DNA of 64,000 nucleotides from contig NZ_PDCP01000008.1 in NCBI RefSeq assembly GCF_002553505.1, forward strand, positions 61,536-125,535, written 5' to 3'. The position numbers and the translations under genes were made by a program. The notes beneath the pieces are model-generated. The model searched no databases and was not told the origin of the DNA. It saw only the letters and a program-made list of their open reading frames with translations. The stretch is from Mycolicibacterium agri. GTDB taxonomy: Bacteria > Actinomycetota > Actinomycetes > Mycobacteriales > Mycobacteriaceae. This document shows, piece by piece, positions 17,058 through 25,895 of the stretch. Position 1 is the stretch's first letter, and every line of letters begins with the position of its first letter.

Positions 17058-17091
17058 TTTCGGAACGATGTTACGAAACCGCGTTCCGAAA
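17058..17091. promoter_or_regulatory. 10-bp perfect inverted repeat, putative TetR operator
   Basis: Arms TTTCGGAACG (17058-17067) and CGTTCCGAAA (17082-17091) are exact reverse complements with a 14-bp spacer that itself contains GTTACGAAAC. It lies 27 bp upstream of the echA3 start, a position overlapping a promoter. The downstream tetR gene is the obvious candidate binder. Confidence 0.65.
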
Positions 17092-17103
17092 ACCAAACGC
17101 CTG

Positions 17104-18159
17104 TCAGCCGATGCGCCGATGCCTACCGTTGATCACCCGCGTCTGCGCGTCGTCGTCGTCATACGGCGGTTCCTCGTCGTACTGCGCGTCGTCGTCGTCA
17201 TACGGCGGTTCCTCGTCGTACTGCGGCGGCGGCTCGTTATACGGCTGCGGCGGGCCGTCGTAGCGCTGCTGTTGCTGCGGCAGTTCGTCGACCGCGACGG
17301 GGGCCGCAGGCGATTCCTGACGCAGCCGGGCTTCCCGGGGCGCAGAGGGCGGAGCCGGGACCTGCTGGCGGGCCGCGCCGTGCTGGGGGGCCGCGGATTC
17401 GTGCACGATGCGGAACTGGCTGCGGTAGCGGTCGCGCTGCGCGTTGGCGGCCGCGGTCATCTTGTTGATCTCGGCCTGCAGGACCTCTTGGCGGCTCTCG
17501 GTCGTCGCGTAGTGGTAGTACGCCAGCACGGCGCGCAACAGTTCGAGTTTCTGCTTCTCCTGGCGAGCCAGATCGTGGGTGGTCAGCAACTCCAGCCGCT
17601 CGACGGGATGCAGCGTCGCCCAATCCAGCACCGCAGGCGTGCGGAACTGCTTGCGTGCCCGCTTGCCCTTCTTCTGCGCTGTCGCCGGCTGGTCGTAGAA
17701 CGTGACGGCTCCGGCGAAGCGCGAACCGATCGCCTCGCCGAGCTGCTTGCGGTCCAGCGCCGAATCCCACACCGTGCGCCATTCCTGTGACGGCGCCAGG
17801 TAGGGGATCTCCTGCGGCAGTTGAAGCGGGACGATGTCGACGTAGTTGTCGGCGTCGGCGCCCTCATAGCGGGCAACCGTTGGGGGAGTGGCGAATTCGA
17901 GTTTGATTCCGTAGGCAGGCGTCTGGCCGAAGTTCTTGACGACCAATTCGATGAGATGCCAGTCCGACGCGCTGGGCTCCATGTACATGGAGACGTTGGG
18001 CTGCGAGCGGTCGTCGTTCTCCTGCTTGGCGTGTTGGAACTGCCGCCACGCGTAGATGAGGGCGGCGACGGTGATGCACAGCGCCAACCATGCGGCCAGC
18101 GCCGTCCACGCGCTGGGGGACAGATCTGCGATGTTGTCGAACCAATCGGTAATCCCCAC
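17104..18159 (-). CDS. membrane-anchored protein with acidic tandem-repeat tail, unknown function
   Basis: This 351-residue protein has one membrane span near residues 15-37 (AWTALAAWLALCITVAALIYAW). A cytoplasmic domain follows with a beta-sandwich-like portion (LIELVVKNFGQTPAYGIKLEF), then a helical segment (residues 200-250) and a Gln/Pro/Tyr-rich tail. The tail contains two exact copies of the 13-residue unit YDEEPPYDDDDAQ. I do not recognise a characterised family. It reads towards echA3 from the same direction as the DUF2235-like gene upstream, 166 bp away. It could belong with that gene, but nothing in the sequence proves it. Confidence 0.65.
   Translation of the reverse strand: MGITDWFDNIADLSPSAWTALAAWLALCITVAALIYAWRQFQHAKQENDDRSQPNVSMYMEPSASDWHLIELVVKNFGQTPAYGIKLEFATPPTVARYEGADADNYVDIVPLQLPQEIPYLAPSQEWRTVWDSALDRKQLGEAIGSRFAGAVTFYDQPATAQKKGKRARKQFRTPAVLDWATLHPVERLELLTTHDLARQEKQKLELLRAVLAYYHYATTESRQEVLQAEINKMTAAANAQRDRYRSQFRIVHESAAPQHGAARQQVPAPPSAPREARLRQESPAAPVAVDELPQQQQRYDGPPQPYNEPPPQYDEEPPYDDDDAQYDEEPPYDDDDAQTRVINGRHRRIG
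17143..17220. repeat. tandem repeat, 2 x 39 bp, coding
   Basis: Two identical 39-bp units (17143-17181 and 17182-17220) lie in frame within the C-terminus of the membrane-anchored protein, each encoding a 13-residue acidic module. A partial third copy starts at 17221. The exact nucleotide identity suggests a recent expansion. Confidence 0.8.
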
Positions 18160-18325
18160 GCGATGTCTATACCATGATCGGCCACTCCGGTCAGCACTCG
18201 CTTATCGCGGACGACAATAATTTGCTGCCGTGCTAATTTCTGGTGCGTTAGATGAGGCTGAAGTGCCTAGCGTGGTTAACCGATGACATTGCCGGAAATT
18301 CGCTCGTTGCGCTGAAATCCGACTC

Positions 18326-19378
18326 CTATGACGCGACGGCAGTTAGCTCGTCGGAATCGGCCGCCGCAGGCTCCTCCAGCGCGGGCGGCTCCGCGGGCAG
18401 CCGTTCGGCGCGTGCGGCCCAATCGAGGTCGCACCATTCGAAGTGGCTGGGCAGCCGTCGCCAGTAGCTGGGGTGGGCGCGCACGTACACCTCGACGCTG
18501 GCGTGCACGAGCGCGCCCTCGGGCACGGTGCGGAAGCGCAGCGAGCGGACGCCCTCGGCGAGCGCATCGAGTTCGGTCGGCGCGGGGATGCGCTGGCCGG
18601 CATCGCCGATGCTGGCGCCCGCCGCCACCACACCGTCGAGCATCCAGTCCAGAGTGATGTCGGCCAGCGGCCAATACGCGTTGCGGCCCCCGACGATGTC
18701 GCAGTGCGTGCCGCGGAACCAGACTTCCTCGATGGCGTCGCTGGTGCCGATGCGGCATTCGGCGAACGGGCCCGCGCCGCCGTCGATGGCCACGGCGTGA
18801 CGTCCGGCGACGACGTTACCGAGATAGTCGCTCTCCGAAAGAGCCGGTGTGCCAGGAACTCTCACGGTGTCCCACAGCCCGAGGAAATGTACCGGCACCG
18901 CGATGTCGCTTCGTCCCTGGATGATGCAGGCCAATCGATGGACCTGCTGCCACTCCTCGGGTGTGCGGTATTGCGTCGGCAGCGCGTAGGCGCCCAGTGC
19001 GTATTCGACGAAGTGGTCGTCGGCGTCGCCCATCAGGCCGACCACGCCGAGCATCCTGGCGAGGCTGCGGGCGCAGTAGGCGCCCCGGCCGGCGCCGAGC
19101 AGGAAGATCCGGTCCTGCGGTTGCCAGTTCTCGGCGATGAAGAAATACGCGTCGACGATCGCCTGGCGCGCCGCGGCCACGGTGTCCTTCCGCCAGCGAC
19201 GCGCAGCGGGATTGAACAGGTGCGGCGAGTTCAATGCGGCCTCGCCGGCGTCATACCAGGTGACCTGGTTGTCGTCGTCGCTGGCGTCGAGCAGCCGGAA
19301 CAATGCTTCGGCATTCGTGGCGTCACGTGCGCCGGTGAGAGGCATTGTGCTGTCGAAGCAGACGATGACGTTCCTCAT
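18326..19378 (-). CDS. DUF2235-like alpha/beta hydrolase-fold protein lacking the nucleophile Ser
   Basis: The 350-residue protein opens MRNVIVCFDSTMPL, has TWYDAG near residue 42, a nucleophile-elbow region IFLLGAGRGAYCARSLA near residue 95 and HFLGLWDTVRVPG near residue 165. These blocks are in the order seen in the DUF2235 family, which includes type VI secretion phospholipases of the Tle1 type. In that family the elbow is usually G-F-S-R-G-A, with Ser as the nucleophile. Here it reads G-A-G-R-G-A, so the serine is replaced by glycine. The protein may be inactive, use another residue, or act as a binding protein. It is one of two like-oriented orphan genes here. Confidence 0.7.
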   Translation of the reverse strand: MRNVIVCFDSTMPLTGARDATNAEALFRLLDASDDDNQVTWYDAGEAALNSPHLFNPAARRWRKDTVAAARQAIVDAYFFIAENWQPQDRIFLLGAGRGAYCARSLARMLGVVGLMGDADDHFVEYALGAYALPTQYRTPEEWQQVHRLACIIQGRSDIAVPVHFLGLWDTVRVPGTPALSESDYLGNVVAGRHAVAIDGGAGPFAECRIGTSDAIEEVWFRGTHCDIVGGRNAYWPLADITLDWMLDGVVAAGASIGDAGQRIPAPTELDALAEGVRSLRFRTVPEGALVHASVEVYVRAHPSYWRRLPSHFEWCDLDWAARAERLPAEPPALEEPAAADSDELTAVAS

Positions 19379-19727
19379 AGCAAACTCCCTGACCGCACGA
19401 CCGCGAACGCGCGGACGCTGACAATTCGACTTTGCCAGGGTCGGGCCGAGATGTCATGAGTATTGCGCTACTCGAATGAATTTCTTCTCCGATTTCGACG
19501 CGAGTAGGCGTTAACTTGTGCGGAATCAGTCGCCGGAAAACCCGCGAATGGAGTATTCCGCGTCCACGTCGCGGGTATCGGCGCTGGTCACGTGGCTGCG
19601 CAATGCGCAGGGGCGCGGTTGCCGGCGGTTCAAGGGGTGTTCTGGGCCGTTGCTGTAGTCATTCAAGTTTGGCCGTCGTCGACGTCTTTGTCGCGATACA
19701 TAGCAACCGGGAGGGAGGGGGCTGCGT
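19379..19727. other. intergenic region, nothing identified
   Basis: These 349 bp separate the start of the DUF2235-like gene from the end of the metallo-hydrolase gene on the same strand. I see no gene, tRNA, strong hairpin or repeat. Short frames on the plus strand overlap the hydrolase end and lack family features. The promoter of the DUF2235-like gene should lie in the left part. Confidence 0.5.
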
Positions 19728-20438
19728 TCAGCCGCCCATCAGCATCCGCCACTGCTCCAGGTTGCTGGCGCGGTACACGTAGTTGGTGCGGCGCACCTCC
19801 GACAGCGAGGCGCTGGGCTCGGCCGAATACCAATGCCCGGGGTAGACGACCGGGTCGCCGGAGAGTTGGGCGAGCTGCTGCAGGCTGCGGAACATGTCGT
19901 CGACGTTGCCGCCGGGGAAGTCGGTGCGCCCACAGCCCTCGAGGAACAGCGTGTCGCCCGCGACGAGTCGCCCGTCGAGCAGGAAGCACTGGCTGCCTGG
20001 CGTATGTCCTGGTGTGTGCAGCAGCTCGATCTCGACGTCGCCGACGCTGATCTTGTCGCCGTGCTCGTGACCGGTGAGGTCACTGCGCGCGATGCCGGTG
20101 ACCCGCGAAACCCAATCTGCCTCAAGACTGTTGACGTGCACGGGCACACTCTGACGCTCCAGCAGCTCGGCGAGGCCTTTGAGTTCGAAGCCCATCATCG
20201 AGCCGCCGACATGGTCGGGGTGGTGGTGAGTGACCAGCACGCCGGACAACTTCATGCCGTCGGCTTCGAGCGCGTCGACCAGATCGTTGGCGGCGTAGGC
20301 CGGATCGACCACGACGGCGTCGCCGGTCTCGCGGTCGCCGATCAGATACGCGAAATTGCGCATCTGCTGGGCGATCATGTCGGACTTCGCGAAGTCGCGG
20401 CCGGACAGCAGCTGCCGAAAGTACAGGCGTTCGGTCAT
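19728..20438 (-). CDS. MBL-fold metallo-hydrolase (glyoxalase II-like, Rv0634c equivalent)
   Basis: This 236-residue protein has the zinc-binding THHHPDHVGG motif near residue 72. Further metal ligands lie at HTPGHTPGS, AGDTLF (bridging Asp) and YPGHW (last His). It therefore carries a complete binuclear metal site of the glyoxalase II/persulfide dioxygenase group. Thioester or related hydrolysis is likely; whether it acts on mycothiol or other thiol conjugates cannot be read. The position upstream of tRNA-Thr matches M. tuberculosis Rv0634c. ATG 20438 (MTERLYF) is preferred to the in-frame GTG 20444. It follows the NYN gene by 9 bp. Confidence 0.85.
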   Translation of the reverse strand: MTERLYFRQLLSGRDFAKSDMIAQQMRNFAYLIGDRETGDAVVVDPAYAANDLVDALEADGMKLSGVLVTHHHPDHVGGSMMGFELKGLAELLERQSVPVHVNSLEADWVSRVTGIARSDLTGHEHGDKISVGDVEIELLHTPGHTPGSQCFLLDGRLVAGDTLFLEGCGRTDFPGGNVDDMFRSLQQLAQLSGDPVVYPGHWYSAEPSASLSEVRRTNYVYRASNLEQWRMLMGG

Positions 20439-20447
20439 GACCACAGC

Positions 20448-21317
20448 CTAGGGACGGCGCAGCCGCACCATGCGGGTGGTGCTGCTCTCGTCGAGTTCGA
20501 CGATGTCGCTGCGGGAGCGCAGGAAGTCGCTGAACGACCGGAATCCCAGCGACTTCTCGGAGAACGACGGGTCCATCCTCTTCATCTGCGCCTTGACCGC
20601 CGAGTTGTGCAGCCAGTCGGCGTCGTCCTTCTCGTGGCCGATCCGCAGCGCCCGCTCCAGCAGGCCCGTCGCGGCGGCCTGCGGGTCGGCGGGCTCGGGT
20701 TCGTCGTCGGGCTCCTTGGACTTGGCGCGCTTGGTGGCTTTCTTCGGCGGCTCGGGCGCGGGCGTCGGGATCCCCGGCAGCGCGTCGTAGGTGACGAACT
20801 CGTCGCAGGCCGCGGCCAGCGACTTGCTGGTGGCGCCCGCGACGCCGATGCCGACGACGTAGCGGCCCAAGCGCTTACACCGCTGCGCGAGCGGGATGTA
20901 GTCGGAATCGCCGCCGACGATGACCACGTGCGTGAGGTCGGGCAGCCGGAACATGTCCTCGACGGCGTCGACGGCCAGGCGGATATCGGCGCCGTTCTTG
21001 CCGTAGGCCGCCGCCGGGAACAGCTGCACCAGATCGACCGCGCGGCTGACGAGCTGGTCGCGGTAGTCGGCGTTGATGTCGCTCGACCAGTCGGCGTAGG
21101 CGCGGGTCAGCACGAGCGTGCCGAAGGACGAGGCGAAGTCCATGATGGCGCCGACGTCGACGGTGGCCTTGGCCAGTTTCTCCTTGCTCAGCCCGCGGGC
21201 CTTGTCCTTCTGGAACGAGTTGCGGCCGTGCACCTGGTCGTAACGGGAGATCACGATGTTGTCGAAGTCGAGGTACACCGCGACGCGCGGCGTATCGGAC
21301 ACCCCCGTCTCCGGCAT
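20448..21317 (-). CDS. NYN-domain protein with C-terminal OST-HTH/LOTUS-like region
   Basis: The first 170 residues of this 289-residue protein form a PIN-like NYN ribonuclease domain: VAVYLDFDNIVISRYD (metal-binding acidic residues), ADIRLAVDAVEDM and VVIVGGDSDYIPLAQRCKRLGR. An acidic, Lys/Pro-rich linker follows (residues 175-215). The C-terminal segment (LLERALRIGHE to RMVRLRRP) resembles the winged OST-HTH/LOTUS modules often joined to NYN domains for RNA binding. The likely role is RNA cleavage or processing; targets are unknown. Start ATG 21317. It is probably co-transcribed with the metallo-hydrolase gene. Confidence 0.8.
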   Translation of the reverse strand: MPETGVSDTPRVAVYLDFDNIVISRYDQVHGRNSFQKDKARGLSKEKLAKATVDVGAIMDFASSFGTLVLTRAYADWSSDINADYRDQLVSRAVDLVQLFPAAAYGKNGADIRLAVDAVEDMFRLPDLTHVVIVGGDSDYIPLAQRCKRLGRYVVGIGVAGATSKSLAAACDEFVTYDALPGIPTPAPEPPKKATKRAKSKEPDDEPEPADPQAAATGLLERALRIGHEKDDADWLHNSAVKAQMKRMDPSFSEKSLGFRSFSDFLRSRSDIVELDESSTTRMVRLRRP

Positions 21318-21525
21318 GGGTCTGTCCTATCACAGCTCGACCGCCCGTCGGCGCCGCTCGCTTCACGCCGAGACCGACGAAATGGCGCGATCTTCTCGCC
21401 CTTTCACGCCCATACGTTGGTTTGGGCGAGGAGGGGACGGTGGGTGTTACGCCTTCTGCGCGGCGGCGACCTGGGTTAGTGTCCGACAGGGTGGGCTGGC
21501 AGGCAGCCCAAGGAAGGTCGCGGCG

Positions 21526-22218
21526 GTGACCACACCTGCAGGTTGGTATCCGGATCCCGACGGGTCGGGCGGTCAGCGCTATTTCGACGGCCACGCCTGG
21601 ACCGATCAGCGGGCACCGGCCCTGCAGCCGTCGTCGGCGCCGAGCGGGAAGGTCATCGCCGGCATCGTCGCCGGGGTCGTCGTGTTGCTGGTCGTCGGCG
21701 CCGCCGCGGTGGTCATGACGCTGCGGGCCGACGCCGGCGACTCGACCGTCACCCGTACCGAGGCGTCGGCGCAGAGCTCAACGGTGGCCCAGGACGAGGA
21801 GGCGATCGAGGCGCCCACGCTCGGCGACCAGGCCTACGACATCGGCACGCCGGTGCGCGACGGCGGCTTCGAGTTTGTCGTCACCGGCATCGAGCGGGCG
21901 CCGGCCGTCGCCGACCCGGAGTTCCCCGAGCTGCAGAAGGCCGCCGAGGGGGAGTACGTGCTGGTCAACATGACCGTGACCAACGTCGGCACCGAACCGC
22001 AGAGCTTCTTCGTGTCCTACAACACGCTCTCCGACGGCGACACGGAATACCGGGCCGACGACGAGGCTTGGATATATCTGGGCAACACCCTGGCCGATCT
22101 CAACCCCGGCGATTCGATCGACACCGAAGTCGTCTTCGATGTGCCGGTGGGTACCGAGCCGCAGTCCATCGAGTTGCATGGCGGTCCGCGGTCGGACGGC
22201 GTGACCGTCGAGCTTTAA
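21526..22218 (+). CDS. DUF2510/DUF4352 membrane protein
   Basis: The 230-residue protein begins with a DUF2510 motif, GWYPDPDGSGGQRYFDGHAW. One membrane span follows at about residues 42-66 (VIAGIVAGVVVLLVVGAAAVV). An extracellular DUF4352-like immunoglobulin-type domain then contains FEFVVTGIERAP, YVLVNMTVTNVG and LNPGDSIDTEVVFDVP. Such proteins are common at the actinobacterial surface; the function is not established. GTG 21526 has AAGGAAGG about 9 bp upstream and starts exactly at the DUF2510 motif. It is divergent from the NYN gene and followed by tRNA-Thr. Confidence 0.8.
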   Translation: MTTPAGWYPDPDGSGGQRYFDGHAWTDQRAPALQPSSAPSGKVIAGIVAGVVVLLVVGAAAVVMTLRADAGDSTVTRTEASAQSSTVAQDEEAIEAPTLGDQAYDIGTPVRDGGFEFVVTGIERAPAVADPEFPELQKAAEGEYVLVNMTVTNVGTEPQSFFVSYNTLSDGDTEYRADDEAWIYLGNTLADLNPGDSIDTEVVFDVPVGTEPQSIELHGGPRSDGVTVEL

Positions 22219-22288
22219 GCGGTTTGGCGAGGCAATCGGCGAGAATGTACCCTCTACAAGGCCCACGGGCGTAACCGCGCGGGGTCAG

Positions 22289-22361
22289 GCCCCCTTAGCT
22301 CAGTCGGCAGAGCGTTTCCATGGTAAGGAAAAGGTCAACGGTTCGATTCCGTTAGGGGGCT
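22289..22361 (+). tRNA. tRNA-Thr (GGT)
   Basis: The acceptor arms GCCCCCT and AGGGGGC pair fully, with T as discriminator base. The D-arm GCTCAGTCGGCAGAGC and T-arm loop GGTTCGATTCC are standard. The anticodon loop ATGGTAA on stem TTTCC/GGAAA gives anticodon GGT, threonine. The CCA end is not encoded. Its place before tRNA-Met and rpmG matches thrT in M. tuberculosis. Confidence 0.95.
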
Positions 22362-22420
22362 CGGTGGACGCCTGGGCGAGCGATGCGACGGGAGAAATCC
22401 CATAGCCTCTGGCGACGCAG

Positions 22421-22494
<74 letters not shown>

Positions 22495-22545
22495 CAAGAC
22501 AAAAGTAGAGAAGCGTGGCTTCTCATTAGTAGGGAGACAGCTGAC

Positions 22546-22713
22546 GTGGCGTCGAGTACCGACGTACGGCCAAAGATCACCTTGGCCTGCGAGGTGTGCA
22601 AGCACCGCAACTACATCACCAAGAAAAACCGCAGAAACGATCCCGACCGCCTCGAGATCAAGAAGTTCTGCCCGAACTGCGGTAAGCACCAGCCGCACAA
22701 AGAGTCGCGCTAG
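22546..22713 (+). CDS. rpmG: 50S ribosomal protein L33
   Basis: The 55-residue protein reads [21 protein letters not shown] and ends [15 protein letters not shown]. It therefore keeps both CxxC pairs of the zinc-ribbon (C+) form of L33, located in the large subunit near the tRNA exit site. GTG 22546 has AGGGAG about 10 bp upstream. Position after tRNA-Met and before hadA matches rpmG2 of M. tuberculosis. The zinc-containing form is the one used under zinc sufficiency in mycobacteria that have two L33 copies. Confidence 0.93.
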   Translation: MASSTDVRPKITLACEVCKHRNYITKKNRRNDPDRLEIKKFCPNCGKHQPHKESR

Positions 22714-22747
22714 ACGACACTCGCGGGTGTTTGCCGGACGACTGCGA

Positions 22748-22753
22748 TAGGTT
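22748..22753 (+). promoter_or_regulatory. possible -10 element for leaderless hadA transcript
   Basis: TAGGTT fits the TAnnnT mycobacterial -10 pattern and ends 8 bp before the GTG of hadA. That spacing would start the transcript at or next to the initiation codon. No clear -35 was seen. Confidence 0.35.
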
Positions 22754-22761
22754 CACCAACC

Positions 22762-23241
22762 GTGGCATTGTCTCCAAAGCTGGTCGGGCTGCATTACCGG
22801 CACCCCGACTTCTATGAGGTAGGGCGGGAGAAGATTCGCGAATACGCCGGAGCTGTCAAGAACGATCACCCGGCGTTCTTCACCGAGAAGGCAGCCGCTG
22901 AACTCGGCTTCGACGCGCTTCTGGCACCGCTGACGTTCATCTCGGTGTTCGGATACCAGGCCCAGCTGGCGATGTTCCATTCCAATGGCGTCGCGATCGC
23001 CGACGAGAAGATCGTCCAAGTCGACCAGTCGCTGAAGTTCGTTCGGCCCATCAAGGCGGGCGACCGGCTCTATGCGGACACCTATGTGCACTCGATTCGC
23101 CAGTCGTTCGGCGCAGACATCATCGTGACCAAGAACATCGTGACCAATCAGGACGGCGAAGTGGTACAGGAGACCTACACGACCCTCGCGGGCCGTACGG
23201 GGGAAGACGGGGAAGGTGGCTTCAACGATGGCTCTGCGTAG
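22762..23241 (+). CDS. hadA: (3R)-hydroxyacyl-ACP dehydratase subunit HadA
   Basis: This 159-residue hot-dog-fold protein begins ALSPKLVGLHYRHPDFYEVGREKIREYA, typical of HadA. HadA pairs with HadB to form the dehydratase of the FAS-II cycle that elongates meromycolic chains; HadA is the substrate-stabilising subunit and lacks the catalytic Asp-His motif. The GTG start at 22762 has no strong ribosome binding site, and a -10-like element just upstream suggests a leaderless message. Its 3' end overlaps the start of hadB by 14 bp, indicating translational coupling. Confidence 0.95.
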   Translation: MALSPKLVGLHYRHPDFYEVGREKIREYAGAVKNDHPAFFTEKAAAELGFDALLAPLTFISVFGYQAQLAMFHSNGVAIADEKIVQVDQSLKFVRPIKAGDRLYADTYVHSIRQSFGADIIVTKNIVTNQDGEVVQETYTTLAGRTGEDGEGGFNDGSA

Positions 23242-23656
23242 CTTCGACTCGGTGAAGGTGGGTGACGTACTTCCCGAGAAGGTCATCCCGCTGACCCGTC
23301 AGGACCTCGTGAACTACGCGGGCGTTTCCGGCGACCTCAACCCGATCCACTGGGACGACGACATCGCCAAGCAGGTCGGCCTGGACACCGCGATCGCCCA
23401 CGGCATGCTCACCATGGGCCTCGGTGGCGGTTACGTCACCGACTGGGTGGGCGACCCGGCCGCCGTCACCGAGTACAACGTCCGCTTCACCGCCGTCGTA
23501 CCGGTGCCCAACGACGGTGTCGGCGCCGAGATCACCTTCAGCGGCAAGGTGAAATCCGTTGACCCCGAGACGAAGTCGGTGACCATCGCTTTGTCGGCGA
23601 CGAGCGGTGGGAAGAAGATTTTCGGCCGCGCCATTGCAAGCGCGAAGCTGGCGTAG
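23228..23656 (+). CDS. hadB: (3R)-hydroxyacyl-ACP dehydratase subunit HadB (catalytic)
   Basis: At 142 residues it has the same length as M. tuberculosis HadB and near-identical wording (PLTRQDLVNYAGVSGDLNPIHW, AIAHGMLTMGLGGGYV, KKIFGRAIASAKLA). The hydratase-2 motif GDLNPIHWDD supplies the catalytic Asp and His. It serves both HadAB and HadBC heterodimers in FAS-II mycolate elongation in the cytosol. ATG 23228 lies inside the end of hadA, and hadC follows 3 bp after the stop, so the three genes form one tight operon. Confidence 0.96.
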   Translation: MALRSFDSVKVGDVLPEKVIPLTRQDLVNYAGVSGDLNPIHWDDDIAKQVGLDTAIAHGMLTMGLGGGYVTDWVGDPAAVTEYNVRFTAVVPVPNDGVGAEITFSGKVKSVDPETKSVTIALSATSGGKKIFGRAIASAKLA

Positions 23657-23659
23657 CGG

Positions 23660-24304
23660 ATGGCGATCAAGACAAATGTCCTTGGAATGGTCCACGAGTA
23701 CCACGACTACTTCATCGTGGGCCGGGAAAAGATCCGCGAGTACGCCAACGCCGTAAAGTCCTACCACCCGGCCTCCCACGACGAGGCCGCCGCGGCCGAA
23801 CTCGGGTACCAGGCGCTGGTGGCGCCGCTGACCTTCGTGTCGACGTTCGCGCTGATCATGCAGCAGGACTTCTTCCGCAAGGTCGACACCGGCTTCGAGA
23901 CCATGCAGATCGTGCAGGTCGACCAGAAGTTCAAGTACTACAAGCCGCTGCTGGCCGGCGACAAGGTATGGGGCCGCATGGAGGTCGTCTCGGTCGATGA
24001 GCGCTTCGGCGCCGACATCGTCGTCACCCGCAACCTGGCCCTCGACGACAACGGCGAGCTCTACCTGGAGGCCTTCACCACGCTGATGGGCCACGAGGGT
24101 GACAACTCGATCTCGGCGCGCTACGACCCCGAGACCGGCCAGGTCATGCGGGTGCCCGCCAATGCCCGCAGGGCCGCCGCCGAGCCTGCACCGGGCGACG
24201 CTTCGGGCGAGTCTTCGGCGGATGCTTCGGGCGGCGCTCCTGGCGAGGCTTCTGCGGCCAAGGTCGAGGGAGCGGCCGCCGGCGGCGATGCAAAGCTTGA
24301 TTAG
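23660..24304 (+). CDS. hadC: (3R)-hydroxyacyl-ACP dehydratase subunit HadC with C-terminal extension
   Basis: The first 165 residues match HadC (VLGMVHEYHDYFIVGREKIREYA, FTTLMGHEG), the partner that with HadB dehydrates longer meromycolate intermediates. The protein is 214 residues, about 48 longer than the 166 I recall for M. tuberculosis HadC. The extra tail is a low-complexity Ala/Gly/Ser/Glu sequence with quasi-repeats (GDASGES, ADASGGA, GEASAAK). The tail has ordinary GC-rich codons and no stop near the expected end, so it appears translated. hadC ends 152 bp before tRNA-Trp. Confidence 0.93.
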   Translation: MAIKTNVLGMVHEYHDYFIVGREKIREYANAVKSYHPASHDEAAAAELGYQALVAPLTFVSTFALIMQQDFFRKVDTGFETMQIVQVDQKFKYYKPLLAGDKVWGRMEVVSVDERFGADIVVTRNLALDDNGELYLEAFTTLMGHEGDNSISARYDPETGQVMRVPANARRAAAEPAPGDASGESSADASGGAPGEASAAKVEGAAAGGDAKLD

Positions 24305-24456
24305 TAACTAAGACCAGCCCCGTTGTACACTCGGACCTCGGGGTTTTCCCAGTCAAGCGCGCTGTCCGTCGGTTTGTCGATCGACCGATCGGGGAGCGCG
24401 CAAATTGTGTGAGCCTCGGGCGGGGTGTTTGCCCTGTCAGCAGCGTTTTCTCACGA

Positions 24457-24529
<73 letters not shown>

Positions 24530-24607
24530 CTCAAACTGAATACTCGACAAGTGTGGACACTGGAAGGTGACCCACAACAACCGTCCATCAGACAAAGGAA
24601 GTATGCG

Positions 24608-24976
24608 GTGACCGACGAGCGCGAAGGTGCGGGCTCCGTGGTGACGCAGCCGGTACGACCCACCGGCAAGCGGTCGCGGCGGGGTGCCGCCGACGACGCC
24701 GAAACCTCGACTGGCGCCAAGGAAGCTCCCGCGCTCGAGGAGACCGGTAAGCGCAAGAAGACCAAGAAGGCCAAGGGGCCGCGGCGCAACCCCCTCGCGT
24801 TCGTCATCAACTACCTGCGCGAGGTTTTCGGCGAGCTGCGCAAGGTCATCTGGCCGAACCGCAAACAGATGGTCACCTACACCGCCGTGGTGCTGTTCTT
24901 CCTGGCGTTCATGGTGACGCTGATCGGGCTGGTCGACCTCGGTGTGGCCAGGCTCGTAATGCTGGTGTTCGGCTGA
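24608..24976 (+). CDS. secE: preprotein translocase subunit SecE
   Basis: The 122-residue protein has a long charged N-terminal region and one C-terminal membrane span ([20 protein letters not shown]). The conserved SecE stretch precedes it ([15 protein letters not shown]). SecE clamps SecY in the SecYEG channel. GTG 24608 has AAGGAAG about 8 bp upstream; in-frame sequence further upstream reads into tRNA-Trp and is not coding. nusG follows after 27 bp, the common secE-nusG operon. Confidence 0.95.
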   Translation: MTDEREGAGSVVTQPVRPTGKRSRRGAADDAETSTGAKEAPALEETGKRKKTKKAKGPRRNPLAFVINYLREVFGELRKVIWPNRKQMVTYTAVVLFFLAFMVTLIGLVDLGVARLVMLVFG

Positions 24977-24997
24977 CCTGATTATTGAGAGGACTGA

Positions 24998-25822
<825 letters not shown>

Positions 25823-25826
25823 CTAG

Positions 25827-25879
25827 GCGATTTCGGCGCGCGCAGCGGCGGCCAGCGCCGTTTAGCGCGCCGAAATCGC
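25827..25879. repeat. 53-bp palindromic element, copy 1
   Basis: Perfect 15-bp arms GCGATTTCGGCGCGC (25827-25841) and its reverse complement (25865-25879) flank a 23-bp centre containing CAGCGCCG. The same arms with the same spacing recur at 48937-48989, so this looks like a dispersed repeat rather than a local structure. It sits between nusG and rplK, 17 bp before the rplK start, with the rplK Shine-Dalgarno (GGAGAAAGG) directly after it. Confidence 0.85.
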
Positions 25880-25895
25880 AGGAGAAAGGAAAAGG

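Noticed and set aside
17104..17260. A CRISPR-like array
   Set aside because: The two 39-bp units abut without spacers and encode a protein repeat in frame.
15664..17790. A 708-codon plus-strand frame across tetR, echA3 and the membrane protein
   Set aside because: The minus strand carries three genes with clear family motifs over the same bases; the plus frame is Arg/His-rich and featureless.
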